DNA of 64,000 bases from Planctomycetota bacterium (GCA_028289345.1 JANQQL010000010.1:744001-808000), one strand, 5' to 3'. Counted from the stretch's first letter, positions 47,378-57,495 are shown. Translations and numbers: made by a program. The notes: generated by a model from the letters alone, not told the origin.

Positions 47378-48184
47378 TCATTCCTTGGAGTCGCCAGCGA
47401 GGGAGTTTGGCGCCTTGGCCTGACCCGCGGCCTCCATCGACTCCATCCAGAGCGCGGCGCCGGGACTGCCGTACTTCGCCAACGTCCCCATGCGCGAGGC
47501 CCAGTTCTGCTCCGGAGTCGGAGGAGCGTTCGGCAGCAAGTGGGTTTCCCCATCGATCTCACGAAGCGAAACGCGACTCCACGACTCGCGTTCCTCCTGA
47601 ATCCGTCGCAGAGCTCTTTGGAACAGAGCTTCGGCATTTTCCTGGTTTCGCGAAGCGTATTCGTGTCCAAGACTTCCAAAAAGAGCACGCCATCGAAGCT
47701 CATGGGCGTACAGCGCCTTCCCGCGAGCGTCGTAGTACTCTGCCTTTCCGAGAAGTCCCACCGCTCTCTTCTCCCGCGAGAACCCAGGCATGCCCGCCAT
47801 GGTCCCGAAGAAACTGATGAGGTCCTCTTCCTCGACAAAACGGTGCAGAATCAAGCAAGCACACTCTGTCATCCACCAAGGGTCGTCGCCTTCCATGATG
47901 ACCGAAGTCAACGCGAAGACGTGTGGGAAGTGATCATCCGTCGCGTTTCGGAGGACCCAGAGAACCGCATCCGGGTCCCCTTGAACGGCCATGCGACGGT
48001 ATCGAGGGAAGAGCTCTCGCATTTGCAGAGAGAACTCATGCAGAGACTCCTCGGTCGCTCCCCCACCGGCACCGAGCCACTCGGTGACAAAGGCCTCATA
48101 CTCCTTGTCAAGGACTGCCATCGATTCTTCCGTGGAGCTTCCTTGGGCGAGGACCAAGATGAAAGAACTGATCGCGTGGAGCAT
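47378..48184 (-). CDS. Hypothetical exported protein
   Basis: A 268-residue protein with a strong GGAGG seven bases before ATG 48184. It opens with a short hydrophobic stretch (AISSFILVLAQG) that could be a signal peptide. The remainder is helical and rich in aromatic and charged residues, with no motif that I recognise. It lies about 200 bp upstream of the 46061 hydrolase on the same strand, so the two may share a transcript. Confidence 0.7.
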   Translation of the reverse strand: MLHAISSFILVLAQGSSTEESMAVLDKEYEAFVTEWLGAGGGATEESLHEFSLQMRELFPRYRRMAVQGDPDAVLWVLRNATDDHFPHVFALTSVIMEGDDPWWMTECACLILHRFVEEEDLISFFGTMAGMPGFSREKRAVGLLGKAEYYDARGKALYAHELRWRALFGSLGHEYASRNQENAEALFQRALRRIQEERESWSRVSLREIDGETHLLPNAPPTPEQNWASRMGTLAKYGSPGAALWMESMEAAGQAKAPNSLAGDSKE

Positions 48185-49392
48185 GTCTGTCCCTCCGGAG
48201 TCACGAAGTTGGGGGAAGCAAGAGTACGCTCTCGGTACGTCGTCAGGCAAAATTCCTCCGAACGTCCCGGGAACGACCCTTCGGGGCCGACGCTCTTCGC
48301 TACCGCAGACGCAGCGCTCTGGTACCTCGCGTTCCGCTCTACCAACAAAATTGAACCACGCGCTCTCACCTCGGAGCTCTCCATCCGCCTCCTGACACCG
48401 GCACTAGGACGCATCCTGTAGGCCCGAGCGGTCCTCAATCGTGCGAGCCGGCGAACCGTGATCGGCACCACCTCCGTTTGGACCGACCGGAGCGACGCAT
48501 CTCCCAGTGCAGTCGCCCAAGGCACGGACGTATTTCCTCGACAGGGGCACGCCTGATACTCCCTACTCAGATCGGCCTCTCAGCAAACTCAAGGACCGGA
48601 AACTACGTTGGGAACGCGACAAGTGAATAACTGCCACTCATTTGAGGATGAGTCCCGCCCAATGCTCCAATCGTTGCCACAGGTCCTTTCTTGTCAACTT
48701 ACACAGCAATCAGATGAGCGGTTGCGAGTTGCACATCACAATTCTCTCGCAGACATGCATTCTTTCGCCGTCAGAGCCCCTGCCTCGACCCCCTTCACGG
48801 ACACGAGACTTCTTCGTTGACACCATCTCCCCACCTTCACAGAAAGTTGAGCTATCTGCACTTCTTTCAAACTCATTCATCGACGAAGACAGATTCCCAA
48901 TCACCTGCTGGTCGTTTGATGTCCCCTCTTCACATTCGTCGCAACCCTGCAACAAAGACGATCCGACGTTCATGGCATGGACAGGATTCACGGTGACCGC
49001 TCCCGCGAGATCAGGGGCGGGTAAAGCACACCGACGAAATCCGAATCGGAATCCCATCCATAGCGGCTGACAATCTGATGGCGACACCGCGCGACGACAC
49101 CGAATATCGTCATCCGCATGTGCAGTGGCACAGCCTAGCCTAGGCCGAGAATGACGCGGAACATTCCAGGCCTAGAAACCTCGGCATTGGATCCTAATGT
49201 TCTCCGCCTACGCGGTACTCCGGTTCATCTGTAGTCGAACAAGCGCGATCGCGCCGAATTTCAATTGCCCGCCCTCACCGCAGAATCAGTTCTCAATCAC
49301 TCTGAAATCCTCTCCTCCACAATCCGAACGCCAGAGCGCTACGTGGTCTCGAAACTCTGACACTATGCAGTTGACGACTTGACGAGAGCATC
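48185..49392. other. Gene-poor stretch, no supported gene
   Basis: About 1.2 kb. Frames at 48642-49070 (+) and 48710-49087 (-) overlap each other, lack good ribosome binding sites and match no family I know, so I do not call them. From about 48600 the composition looks less GC-rich than the flanks and includes a CCTAGCCTAGG-type repeat near 49135. It may be decayed or transferred DNA that contains the promoter of the 49393 gene. Confidence 0.45.
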
Positions 49393-52017
49393 ATGTCGGA
49401 AAGCACAGAGAAAGACACTCGCAGTGAAGACCCCCCTGACGACAGCAAAGGAAGCGCGAAACAACCCGCGAATCGTGAAGCCACCGCAAGGACGCTTCGC
49501 GAGGCACTCCAGATCCCCGGCAAGCGTCGAAAGCTAGCCAACCGAGCACAAGCCGGCTATCTCCTAGCTCTCTTAGTCACAGCACTCTCCGTCGCCGTAC
49601 AGTGGGCCGCCCAATTCAGACGCAATCAGGAATCGTATGCGTCAAGCATTCGCGAGGATCTCAATATCTACCCGACGATCCTCGGAACGGCGACGGACAC
49701 TGATCGCTTTCGCTTCTTCAAGAGGGCGGGCAAGAAAGTCGAGGAACTGGCCTCAAACATCTCCAAGTCGTTTCTCGAGCCCCCACCCGAGATCGCGCGC
49801 TTCCCCGTCGTTCCCGAATGTGTTCTTTGGAGCTACGCGAACCAAGCGCATCTCAGTTCGAGCGAGGAACTCCGTCAAGAACTCGGCCAACATCCCTCTC
49901 TTGCCAGCACTGCGGCACCCAGACCGGACCCAAACTACCGAGACGCCCTTGTTCTGTGGCATCCTCACTATCACCGTCACACAGCAACTCCGATCGATTC
50001 CGAATCGGACGATTCGGGTGTGAAGGATCAAACGAGAGAGACCGATTGCACTACCCTCACGAGCGACGAAGGTCCGTCACCTGAAGAAATCCTGCGTATC
50101 TCTCAGCTCTTGTACTACGCGTTTGTCCAGATTCCTGGCGACACACCCACCGAAGACTCCTTTGAGGAAGGACTTGGAGAGGGAGAGATCCGATGGGGTC
50201 GCCGACCGGAACGAATGCATTCCGCTGCGGCGTGGCCGTCTGTCGCATTCACCTACTGCACGATCAAAGCACGCCCTTCGGCATTTCCCGCAGTATCGAG
50301 CGCCAACGAATCGACGGGCACAAGCGTAGATCACTCGGATCATCTCTACATTGGGTTCCCTGGCGTTTCCCTCACTTTCGATGCTGACAAGGAATCGAGA
50401 AAAGACGAATACGACCCTGTCGCGACAGCGTGGTATCGAAAGTCATCACCAAAGCCCGGCCGAACCTCTTCGACGGAGGAGGCCGAAACAACATCATGGA
50501 CCTACGCCTATGAAGACCCATCGGGCGCAGCGGTCATCACCTGTTCCGCTCCGATCTATGACCCACAGTTCCCAAACAAGGTCATCGGCGTCGTGGCGGT
50601 CGACTTCCACGCGGAATCGATCGCTAGATTTCACGGAAATGGAACTCCCTATATTGCCAATCTCGTCCTCCTATTCGTTCTCTGCCTTCTGATGTGGGAA
50701 ATTCTGGTCGGCGGAGGCGTGTGGCATCGCTTTGAGTGGATCTTCTTTTCTACTGCCCTTGTGTACGCGTTCTACGTCTTCCGGTTCTTCTGCTGGATGT
50801 ACCCTCCAACGACGAGCCTCTGGGAAAACATTGCGGCTCACATCAGTATTGCACTCTCCATGCTGAGCAGTGCAGCCCTGTTTGTCGCATCGGTGTATGT
50901 ATTCAACGCACTCGCCAAAGAAGAAGTCGAGGGCTTTCAGCCGTTCTTTGGCTCCTTCGAGAAGTTCATGGAGGGGCACCCGAATCTGTCGCCAGTGCTC
51001 ATGGTGTTCGCGAGCACGACCATGGTTGCGATCGCTGTTGGCCTACTACGTCTTGCGATCAATCATGAGCCAGTGCCTGACGTTGACCTGACTTGGGCGG
51101 GGCTGATCGACACAAGCTTCTCCGTCATCGCAATCATCACGTTTGGGGTTCGCTTCAGCGTGTGGCTAAGCCGACTCATCTCGCCGTGGGTTGGATATTT
51201 GCTTTTCGCGGCCTTCTTCGGCTACTGCATCCTCCAGCTGCCGGAAACAATCTGGGCTCAGAACCCAAACTATTGGTGGTACATCTTCCTCATGAAGATG
51301 GTTGTTTTCGGTGCCATCCTCGTGACGATGTACTACTGGACCGAAGAAAGGAACGCGCGCAGAATTGCAAATGGGCGGCTCTCCCTGGAGTTCCTCTCTC
51401 CACTGCATTCCCCGGGTCTCTTGGTTTTCTTCTTCTTAGGGACCCGAAAACTGGTCCTTGGGAACGCCGCGGCCGCAGAAGCTCTGGGCTGGACAACTCT
51501 AAACCCTGTCCGAGACCTACCGGGATTCTTTGAGCCACCGCGGTGGCGCAGCAGCTGGGATCAGATGTTCACGCCCGGCGAAGGCGCCCGAATCCGGGAT
51601 CATTTGAGGGCGAAGGCCGGAGACGAGCGCGGGAGACAGTCTCTAACAAACATTCGAACAACACTTGCCTCGAACACCAATGAATCCGTTCCGGTGAACT
51701 TAGAAAGCATCATGGAGTGGGAAGTCCAAGAGAGCCTCCGCGGCCAGTTCGAGGGTCGCCTCTCCGTACTCATCGCCAGAAGGTGCGTCTCTACCGAGCC
51801 AGCGGGAGTCAATGAAGGCGAGACCTTCGGCATTGAAGCTCTCGAAATGCAGATCAAAGCGCGGAACTGGTCAATCTCGGATTGCGCTCGCTGGTTTCGT
51901 GTGCGCCCGTCGACGGTACGAAGATGGCTACGTGGTGGGAAGCCATCCGAGGCAAGCCTGGCACGCTGGAGACAGCTCGTTCGTCAGAGATTCACTGGCG
52001 AAACGCATGACCATTAG
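49393..52017 (+). CDS. Cache-7TM-PAS-HTH membrane one-component regulator
   Basis: An 874-residue protein. TM1 (AGYLLALLVTALSVAVQWAA, about 55-74) precedes a large periplasmic domain with Cache features: EYDPVATAWYRKS, then DPSGAAVITCSAPIYDP (near 374) and NKVIGVVAVDFHAESI. Seven TM helices follow (about 420-650). A cytoplasmic PAS-like domain comes next (GTRKLVLGNAAAAEALGW, near 682; GRLSVLIARR), and the protein ends in an HTH (WSISDCARWFRVRPSTVRRW, about 825-845). A membrane-embedded transcription factor with a Cache sensor plus a 7TM block is unusual. No kinase domain is seen. Codon use looks less GC-rich than its neighbours, hinting at transfer. The target and ligand are unknown. Confidence 0.8.
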   Translation: MSESTEKDTRSEDPPDDSKGSAKQPANREATARTLREALQIPGKRRKLANRAQAGYLLALLVTALSVAVQWAAQFRRNQESYASSIREDLNIYPTILGTATDTDRFRFFKRAGKKVEELASNISKSFLEPPPEIARFPVVPECVLWSYANQAHLSSSEELRQELGQHPSLASTAAPRPDPNYRDALVLWHPHYHRHTATPIDSESDDSGVKDQTRETDCTTLTSDEGPSPEEILRISQLLYYAFVQIPGDTPTEDSFEEGLGEGEIRWGRRPERMHSAAAWPSVAFTYCTIKARPSAFPAVSSANESTGTSVDHSDHLYIGFPGVSLTFDADKESRKDEYDPVATAWYRKSSPKPGRTSSTEEAETTSWTYAYEDPSGAAVITCSAPIYDPQFPNKVIGVVAVDFHAESIARFHGNGTPYIANLVLLFVLCLLMWEILVGGGVWHRFEWIFFSTALVYAFYVFRFFCWMYPPTTSLWENIAAHISIALSMLSSAALFVASVYVFNALAKEEVEGFQPFFGSFEKFMEGHPNLSPVLMVFASTTMVAIAVGLLRLAINHEPVPDVDLTWAGLIDTSFSVIAIITFGVRFSVWLSRLISPWVGYLLFAAFFGYCILQLPETIWAQNPNYWWYIFLMKMVVFGAILVTMYYWTEERNARRIANGRLSLEFLSPLHSPGLLVFFFLGTRKLVLGNAAAAEALGWTTLNPVRDLPGFFEPPRWRSSWDQMFTPGEGARIRDHLRAKAGDERGRQSLTNIRTTLASNTNESVPVNLESIMEWEVQESLRGQFEGRLSVLIARRCVSTEPAGVNEGETFGIEALEMQIKARNWSISDCARWFRVRPSTVRRWLRGGKPSEASLARWRQLVRQRFTGETHDH

Positions 52018-52081
52018 CTCGAAAAGGGTGACGCCCTTTGGATCAGGACACGACGACCCCAATAAAGGCTCTCGCGCGGCG

Positions 52082-53584
52082 TCACTGCAGTCGCACGGTC
52101 TCCCACAGCGACTCGCCGGCTCGACCGGGGTGATAGATGCCGAAGGATTGAAAGCGGATCACCGCACCGAGGAGATCCACCGGAGTGATGAGAGACGCTC
52201 GCCATTCCCCTTGGTCGTCGAACTGAGCGGTACTGAGGATGTCGAATCGTCGCGTCCCGTCGAGCTCGACCAATGCGAAGATGGTGGGTTTGAGGGGTAA
52301 GCCGCCGGTGACGGTGAACTCGATTTCCTCTCCCAGTCCGGGATCTTGGTTGCTGACATCGAGTTCGAGGGGATTGTGAAAAAAGAAGGCCGCCCCGTGA
52401 TCCGCAAGCCAACCCGTCGCGCCCAGGAGAACCTTGCCGTCATCCAAAGCGACGGAAGTGCCGAGCCAGTCCCCTTCCGATCCGTGACGATCGATGAGCT
52501 GTTTCTCCAGAACCCACTCCACTCCATCATGATGATAGAGATAAGCCCCTCCGGTTTCCTCTCCGCCCGCTCCCTCGTGGCGGAAGGCACTGGCAACGAT
52601 CACATCGCCCGAAACTTCTGCGCAGAAACCGAAACTCTCGGTCCCCAAGCCGTTCGGTGCAGTCAGGATCTGCTCTTCCTGCCACTGGGTTCCGATCCTT
52701 CGATAGACGTGCAGCTCGTTGGGATGGATGAAGTTCCGGTCGTACTTGTTGAGGAGAGCCACATTCCCGGAAATCGAAATCACTCCTCCCACGTCCTGCG
52801 TCACGGTTGGGATCGGATCGAGATCGAACATCTGAATCTCATTCCAAGTGGATCCGTTGTATCGGAAGCCATAGGCCCTCCCTGACTCCGACGCTCCGGC
52901 CGCCCCAATCAGGGCGAAGTTGCCGACAACCTGCGCGCCCGACCCGAAGGAGTCCCACTGTCCCCCATCACTGGCGATCAGCCGAGCTTCTTGATCCCAT
53001 TGATTCGTGCTGTCGCTGTACCGAAACACGTAGACCGCCCCGACCCCTTCGGAATTGCCGATGTCCCGACTCGTCACGGGAATCATGATCACGTTGCCGG
53101 AAATTGAAACCGCGGCTCCGAATCGATCCACCCGATCCTCTTCGACGACTGGTACTCCGGGATGGAAGAACGAGGTCAGCCGGCCCTCTTCCTCCCACTG
53201 CGATCCGTTGTGTCGAAAAATGTAGGCAGCCCCGGTGTCATCATCCGTGCCGTCGACGCCGGGCGCGCCGATCACCGCCACATCCCCCTCCATGTCGATG
53301 GACCAGCCGAACTGATCGAACTCCATTCCATCGCTAGATCGAAGGATCTGGGTTTCGACCCAGGCATTGTCGACGAACTCGAAGGCATACACCGCTCCCG
53401 TTCGTGTCCCCGTGGGATGCAAGGCATCCGATGCGGACCGGGAACCAATCAGCGCGCGCTGTCCTTCGATGGCGATCGCCGAGCCGAAGTTCGCAAATAG
53501 GTGAGAATCCGAGGGAAGCACCCGATCCCCGGCGTGAGTGCCGTTCCACGAAAGTAGGACGGAAAGCAGAATGACAGGCCCCAT
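52082..53584 (-). CDS. Exported FG-GAP-like repeat protein
   Basis: A 500-residue protein with GAGGAG eight bases before its ATG and a short signal peptide (MGPVILLSVLLSWNGTHA). Seven or so blades carry FGxAxAIxGxxALIG and FGWSIDMEGDVAVIGAPG-type strands and GAVYxFxxxxxxW segments, the FG-GAP propeller pattern, as in the protein at 7407. The last 80 residues or so (NPLELDVSNQDPGLGEEIEF) form a separate beta domain. Probably secreted or surface-exposed. It converges on the membrane regulator gene. Confidence 0.86.
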   Translation of the reverse strand: MGPVILLSVLLSWNGTHAGDRVLPSDSHLFANFGSAIAIEGQRALIGSRSASDALHPTGTRTGAVYAFEFVDNAWVETQILRSSDGMEFDQFGWSIDMEGDVAVIGAPGVDGTDDDTGAAYIFRHNGSQWEEEGRLTSFFHPGVPVVEEDRVDRFGAAVSISGNVIMIPVTSRDIGNSEGVGAVYVFRYSDSTNQWDQEARLIASDGGQWDSFGSGAQVVGNFALIGAAGASESGRAYGFRYNGSTWNEIQMFDLDPIPTVTQDVGGVISISGNVALLNKYDRNFIHPNELHVYRRIGTQWQEEQILTAPNGLGTESFGFCAEVSGDVIVASAFRHEGAGGEETGGAYLYHHDGVEWVLEKQLIDRHGSEGDWLGTSVALDDGKVLLGATGWLADHGAAFFFHNPLELDVSNQDPGLGEEIEFTVTGGLPLKPTIFALVELDGTRRFDILSTAQFDDQGEWRASLITPVDLLGAVIRFQSFGIYHPGRAGESLWETVRLQ

Positions 53585-53820
53585 CAGAAAGCTCCTCGAT
53601 TGACAAAGTGGCTAGGCATCAATGGTTCCCGATCTGCCCCATCATACGACAGACGGTTCCCCCTGTCCGGCCCGGGCCCTTCCCGGACAATCCGGGTATC
53701 TCCGCACCCAATCAGATGCCAAACATTCCCGCTTCTTTCTCAGCAATTTGATCACCGCCTGATGTCGACGATGCGACATCGGTGGACGGAGGCTTTTGCG
53801 TCGCGGTAAGATCGACATTC

Positions 53821-54354
53821 ATGTCATCGCCCATGTCACAACGCATGGCTCGGCAATGCACTTCCGCGGGCATTGCAATCGTTCTTGGCTTGCAATCCCT
53901 CATTGCATTCAAGATTCCCTGCCCACCCAAAGCGATCGAGAGCCTCTCTCATCTGCGGGTGTGCTGTCCGCCGACCCTGTGGCCGTTCCTGGATTACAAC
54001 ACGTACGTGGCGCCACACTATGAGGGCGAGGTGGTGAACCGGACTGTCGTCGTCGGGATTCCTCAGAAAGGAAAACCAATCACTCTGCGATCTCGCGATC
54101 TCGGCATCAGCCAACGTCAGCTGCGAGAGAAGTTCGTGCCGGCAGTGCGACGGGGGAACCGCGAGAGCGTGCGAACGATGTTGCGCCACTTCGACAAGCA
54201 GAAGAGAAGAGCCCCCTTGAACTCGATCCAGCTCGAGAACTGGCCACTCAAGGTCAGCTCCGACAAGGAAGTCCTTGCCTCCCGACGCATGGGACGCCGT
54301 TTGGAACTCGAATCCGCGCCTTCGCCAACCTCCCTCGAGACTGCCGGGTACTGA
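53821..54354 (+). CDS. Hypothetical protein, probable partner of the HTTM protein
   Basis: A 177-residue protein starting at ATG 53821; the GTG at 53782 would add 13 residues. A hydrophobic segment (TSAGIAIVLGLQSLIAFKIP) is a signal anchor or signal peptide. The rest includes CCPPTLWPFLDYNTY and a basic C-terminal part. No family recognised. It ends three bases before the HTTM gene, so the two are an operon. Confidence 0.65.
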   Translation: MSSPMSQRMARQCTSAGIAIVLGLQSLIAFKIPCPPKAIESLSHLRVCCPPTLWPFLDYNTYVAPHYEGEVVNRTVVVGIPQKGKPITLRSRDLGISQRQLREKFVPAVRRGNRESVRTMLRHFDKQKRRAPLNSIQLENWPLKVSSDKEVLASRRMGRRLELESAPSPTSLETAGY

Positions 54355-54357
54355 CCC

Positions 54358-55371
54358 ATGCCCAGGGCAGAACACCACGCCGATCGATCTTGGGGCGCGC
54401 GGTGGAATGCCTACTGGTTCCGCCCCGCGCCATTCGTCGACCTCGCCGTCTGCCGGCTCTTGGTGGTGGGATTCCAATTCTTCGTCCTGCTGTTTCCCAC
54501 CCTGCTCCTGAAGTATCCGCCGTACACCATGTTCGATCACTACGCCGCATTGCCGGATGACTCCTACCATGCACCCTTGATCTTGAATCTACTGATGCTT
54601 CCCGCCGGCTGGGGAGCTCGCCCGCCGCTGGAACTGCTTCAGTTCGTGTATGCGGCAACCATCATGGTCGGGGTCCCTGCGATGTTGGGGTGGTGGACCC
54701 GGACGGCTTGCCTGCTGTTCGCCTCGGGCAATCTGTTCATGTCGGCCTACGCCTATTCCTACGGGGAATACCACCACATCGAAGCGCTGACCTGCCTGTT
54801 CTTGACGTTCCTCGCGATCAGTCCATCGGGAGCCGCTCTCTCCCTTGACTCCCGGCGGAGGACTCGCAAGCAACCAGCGGTCCCGCAAGCGACGCACGGA
54901 GAGCTCGCCCACTGGCCACGACTCCTCCTGCAATGGCTATTCTCCCTGATGTACCTATCCGGAGCCGCTCTGAAACTGTTCGGATCGGGCTTTGACTGGC
55001 TGAATGGCTTCACGCTCCAGTACTACCTTCTGCAGGACGCCGCGTTCTGGGATTGCTCGCTCGGCATCTCGCTTGGCCAGCATCACGGGCTCTGCCTCGC
55101 CTTGACCTGGTTCACGCTGATCGTGGAAGGCCTGTTCTTCTCCGTCCTCATTTGGCCCCGGACGGCTTGGTTCTTCGTGCCGGCAGCCTCCGCCCTGCAC
55201 CTCGGCATCTACGCCACCATGCGAGCGCCGTTCTTTCACTACCTACCGCTATTTGCGGTTTTCGTGCCGTGGTCTCGGGTGTTCGAGTGGCTTGCCAGAT
55301 GGCGCGAGGAGAAGCGCCGCGCCAGCTTGTTGGTTGCCGAGTCAGGACAGAGTGCGGCGGCTCATCAGTAG
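54358..55371 (+). CDS. HTTM-domain (vitamin K gamma-carboxylase-like) membrane protein
   Basis: A 337-residue multi-pass membrane protein with several TM helices (LLVVGFQFFVLLFPTLLL; LLLQWLFSLMYLSGAALKLF; LTWFTLIVEGLFFSVLIW). The layout and segments such as YAYSYGEYHHIEAL, MYLSGAALKLFGSGFDWLNG and HLGIYATM match the HTTM family, which includes vitamin K-dependent gamma-carboxylase and bacterial homologues of mostly unknown function. The first His-rich loop (YHHIE) could be part of an active site. The start lies three bases after the preceding gene, which is probably a partner. The gene overlaps the 3' end of the - strand gene at 55365 by seven bases. Confidence 0.85.
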   Translation: MPRAEHHADRSWGARWNAYWFRPAPFVDLAVCRLLVVGFQFFVLLFPTLLLKYPPYTMFDHYAALPDDSYHAPLILNLLMLPAGWGARPPLELLQFVYAATIMVGVPAMLGWWTRTACLLFASGNLFMSAYAYSYGEYHHIEALTCLFLTFLAISPSGAALSLDSRRRTRKQPAVPQATHGELAHWPRLLLQWLFSLMYLSGAALKLFGSGFDWLNGFTLQYYLLQDAAFWDCSLGISLGQHHGLCLALTWFTLIVEGLFFSVLIWPRTAWFFVPAASALHLGIYATMRAPFFHYLPLFAVFVPWSRVFEWLARWREEKRRASLLVAESGQSAAAHQ

Positions 55372-55853
55372 CCAATGACGAACTGGGGATCTTTCCAAAT
55401 GGTGAACCACGGGCGCTCTCGCACGGCTCTTGCTTCGGCCAGCTCACCGCTCAGGGTCACCCTCGCCCGTTTGCGACCGCGGAAAGAAAACCACGTCAGC
55501 TGAAAGCTCTTGTTCATCAGCATGTAGTCTTTGGTCGACCCCTCGCGAGAGAAAGACTTCAGGACCCGCCCATCCTCTCCGAGGATCTCGACTTCCACGC
55601 GGACAAAGTGGTCCGGGGGATCTGGATGGCGGCGCTCCCACGGCAAGTAAAACTTGTAGATCCCCGCGCTCTTCACTTCAAACCAATCGGAAACCGTCGG
55701 GGTTTCAGAAATCTCGACGTCCATCTTGCATGTCGATGGGTGGTTTCCGGTCAGCTCGGCTTCCCAGTCCGAGACGAGGATCACTCTCCACCCAATGAAA
55801 ATCAGAATCAGGGCGAGAGTGACAATCACGACCTGGCGCATGGCAAGCAGCAT
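55365..55853 (-). CDS. Hypothetical membrane-anchored protein
   Basis: A 162-residue protein. ATG 55853 has AGAGG about ten bases upstream. One N-terminal TM helix (VVIVTLALILIFIGWRVILV) is followed by an extracytoplasmic beta-rich domain (STCKMDVEISETPTVSD; EVEILGEDGRVLKSFS) with no recognised family. Its 3' end overlaps that of the HTTM gene by seven bases, the two converging. Confidence 0.6.
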   Translation of the reverse strand: MLLAMRQVVIVTLALILIFIGWRVILVSDWEAELTGNHPSTCKMDVEISETPTVSDWFEVKSAGIYKFYLPWERRHPDPPDHFVRVEVEILGEDGRVLKSFSREGSTKDYMLMNKSFQLTWFSFRGRKRARVTLSGELAEARAVRERPWFTIWKDPQFVIGY

Positions 55854-55998
55854 CGTCGCCCGACCTCTTTCGCAGAATCAGGGAAGCCGAACCATCGCAC
55901 GCTCGCCCCCAGGAAGTCCTCCCGACCGATGAGGTCTTTCACCCATCAAAGGGTACAAGAACGAGCGTATCACGATCTGATCCCGTCGCGCGAACTCG

Positions 55999-56748
55999 CT
56001 ACGGACCGGACCGAGATAAGAACCAAGCAACGACGTCCAATCGTTTCGCATAGAGCTGACTGACGGGCGAGTCGCTGAGATCGAAGCCCTGGCCCAGGCC
56101 AATGGTGTTGTGCTCGATCTCACATTCGGCGGGTTGCAGAGGCCACGGCGCATGATGCACGTCTCCGCGAAAGATGCGGCCCCGAGACTCGGCATAGAGG
56201 CAGTATCGCTCGGTGAGCCAGTGTTCGAGAGTCCCTGGCTTCGCGAGCTGCTCCGGTCCCACGGGACGGTAGCGACCGCGAAATGCTCCCGGCGGTGCAC
56301 CTCGATGAGTGCGAGTGCTTTCGTAGAAGGTCCAGCCATCCTCGATCCGGACCTTCATCTGTGCGTCGAAGTACGGCAAGTGAAAGGCCCATCGAGCCAT
56401 GCGTACCGCGAGCCATTGACTCGCATCCAAACTGTAGAACCACACCCCCGGCTTTCCCTCGGCGATCACGTAGGTGCGTAGGTTCAGCTCCGGAAAGCGG
56501 GAAAGGCCGGGCGCTGGCGGGATCCCGCGTGGCGCCACTCCTGCCATGCGGAACGGCACAACCCCGAGATACGCCTCCCCCTCGAACGTGTCCAGTGCAA
56601 GACCCCGGGGAAGTGTCGCTTGGATCGCCGAGGCGGAGACCTTCCAGTGCAAGAAGGCCAGATCGCACCACTGCATTCGCATGATCCACGTGCGGTCGGG
56701 AGTCGGCCACGGGCGATGGGCCATGCTCATGGGTCGAGGGTTTCGCAT
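55999..56748 (-). CDS. DUF2071 (YqjF-like) family protein
   Basis: A 249-residue protein. FLHWKVSASAIQATLPRGL, LDTFEGEAYLGVVPFRMAGV and PELNLRTYVIAEGKPGVWFY match the DUF2071 family, which has a beta-barrel-like fold, is widespread in bacteria and has unknown function. The start is three bases after the TetR stop, so the two form one operon. Alternative starts lie at residues 7 and 9. Association with a redox/electrophile-stress locus on the other side suggests a detoxification link, by context only. Confidence 0.85.
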   Translation of the reverse strand: MRNPRPMSMAHRPWPTPDRTWIMRMQWCDLAFLHWKVSASAIQATLPRGLALDTFEGEAYLGVVPFRMAGVAPRGIPPAPGLSRFPELNLRTYVIAEGKPGVWFYSLDASQWLAVRMARWAFHLPYFDAQMKVRIEDGWTFYESTRTHRGAPPGAFRGRYRPVGPEQLAKPGTLEHWLTERYCLYAESRGRIFRGDVHHAPWPLQPAECEIEHNTIGLGQGFDLSDSPVSQLYAKRLDVVAWFLSRSGP

Positions 56749-56751
56749 TTC

Positions 56752-57345
56752 TCATCCGTCCGCGGCCGCTTGGTCAATCAGTCCCAACAGCACCGACACG
56801 GCATCACCGATGCGTGCGCCACTTCCCGGGAGGCGCGACAGCAATCCCAGTCCATAACACGTCGCCGTCAAGATCCGCGACAGCCGCGCCGGAGAGGCAT
56901 TGGGCTGCAACTCTCCGGCTTGCCGGGCTCGCTCCAAGGTCTTGCGAAATCCTGCTTCCAGACGGTCCACCTGGCGCTCGACCTCGGCCAAAGCCTCGGG
57001 ATCGTCTCGGTTTTCGACGATCCCGACCACGGTCAGACAATGATCGCCGGGACATTGAGTGGCCAGAGCGGCCCAACCGCGAATGACGGTGCGCAGATTC
57101 TCCAGCGGGGAACCCGATGCTTCCAAGAGCTGGATCTTGGCATCCACCTCACGCCGTCCCCACCGCTCCAGTGCCGCGAGATACAGCCCACGCTTGTCGC
57201 CGAAGGCGTTGTAGAGACTCTGACGACAGATCCCGGTGCGATCGAGGAGATCCGGAACACTGGTGCCTTCGTAGCCCTTCTCCAAGAACAAACCCACGGC
57301 CCGCTCCAGGACTTCGGCTTGGTCAAAGGTGCGTGGTCGACCCAC
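56752..57345 (-). CDS. TetR/AcrR family regulator
   Basis: A 197-residue protein with a canonical TetR HTH: TFDQAEVLERAVGLFLEKGY, then LLDRTGICRQSLYNAFGDK. The C-terminal half is the ligand pocket. One Cys sits in the recognition helix region (GICRQ) and another at QCPGDHC; NemR-type TetR proteins sense electrophiles through Cys, so redox or electrophile sensing is plausible. It is divergent from an ene-reductase and selenoperoxiredoxin operon and followed by DUF2071. A near-palindrome at 57496-57509 is a candidate operator. Confidence 0.93.
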   Translation of the reverse strand: MGRPRTFDQAEVLERAVGLFLEKGYEGTSVPDLLDRTGICRQSLYNAFGDKRGLYLAALERWGRREVDAKIQLLEASGSPLENLRTVIRGWAALATQCPGDHCLTVVGIVENRDDPEALAEVERQVDRLEAGFRKTLERARQAGELQPNASPARLSRILTATCYGLGLLSRLPGSGARIGDAVSVLLGLIDQAAADG

Positions 57346-57495
57346 GGCAAGATCTCCCGGTTCTCCCCATTTACAGACCGTGCATTCTAGCGCCTACCTC
57401 CGGAGGCGCCCGGCCCTCTTTGCCTTCTCTTCACGATCGGAGATCAACATGGGCCGCCATGGAATCGAGTTTCTTCGATTTCCATGGAACGTTTA

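Noticed and set aside
46790..48421. 543-codon + strand frame across two - strand genes
   Set aside because: Antisense of the 46061 and 47378 genes, which have signal peptides and good ribosome binding sites.
48642..49087. Two overlapping small frames in the gene-poor stretch
   Set aside because: Opposite strands, no strong ribosome binding site and no known family.
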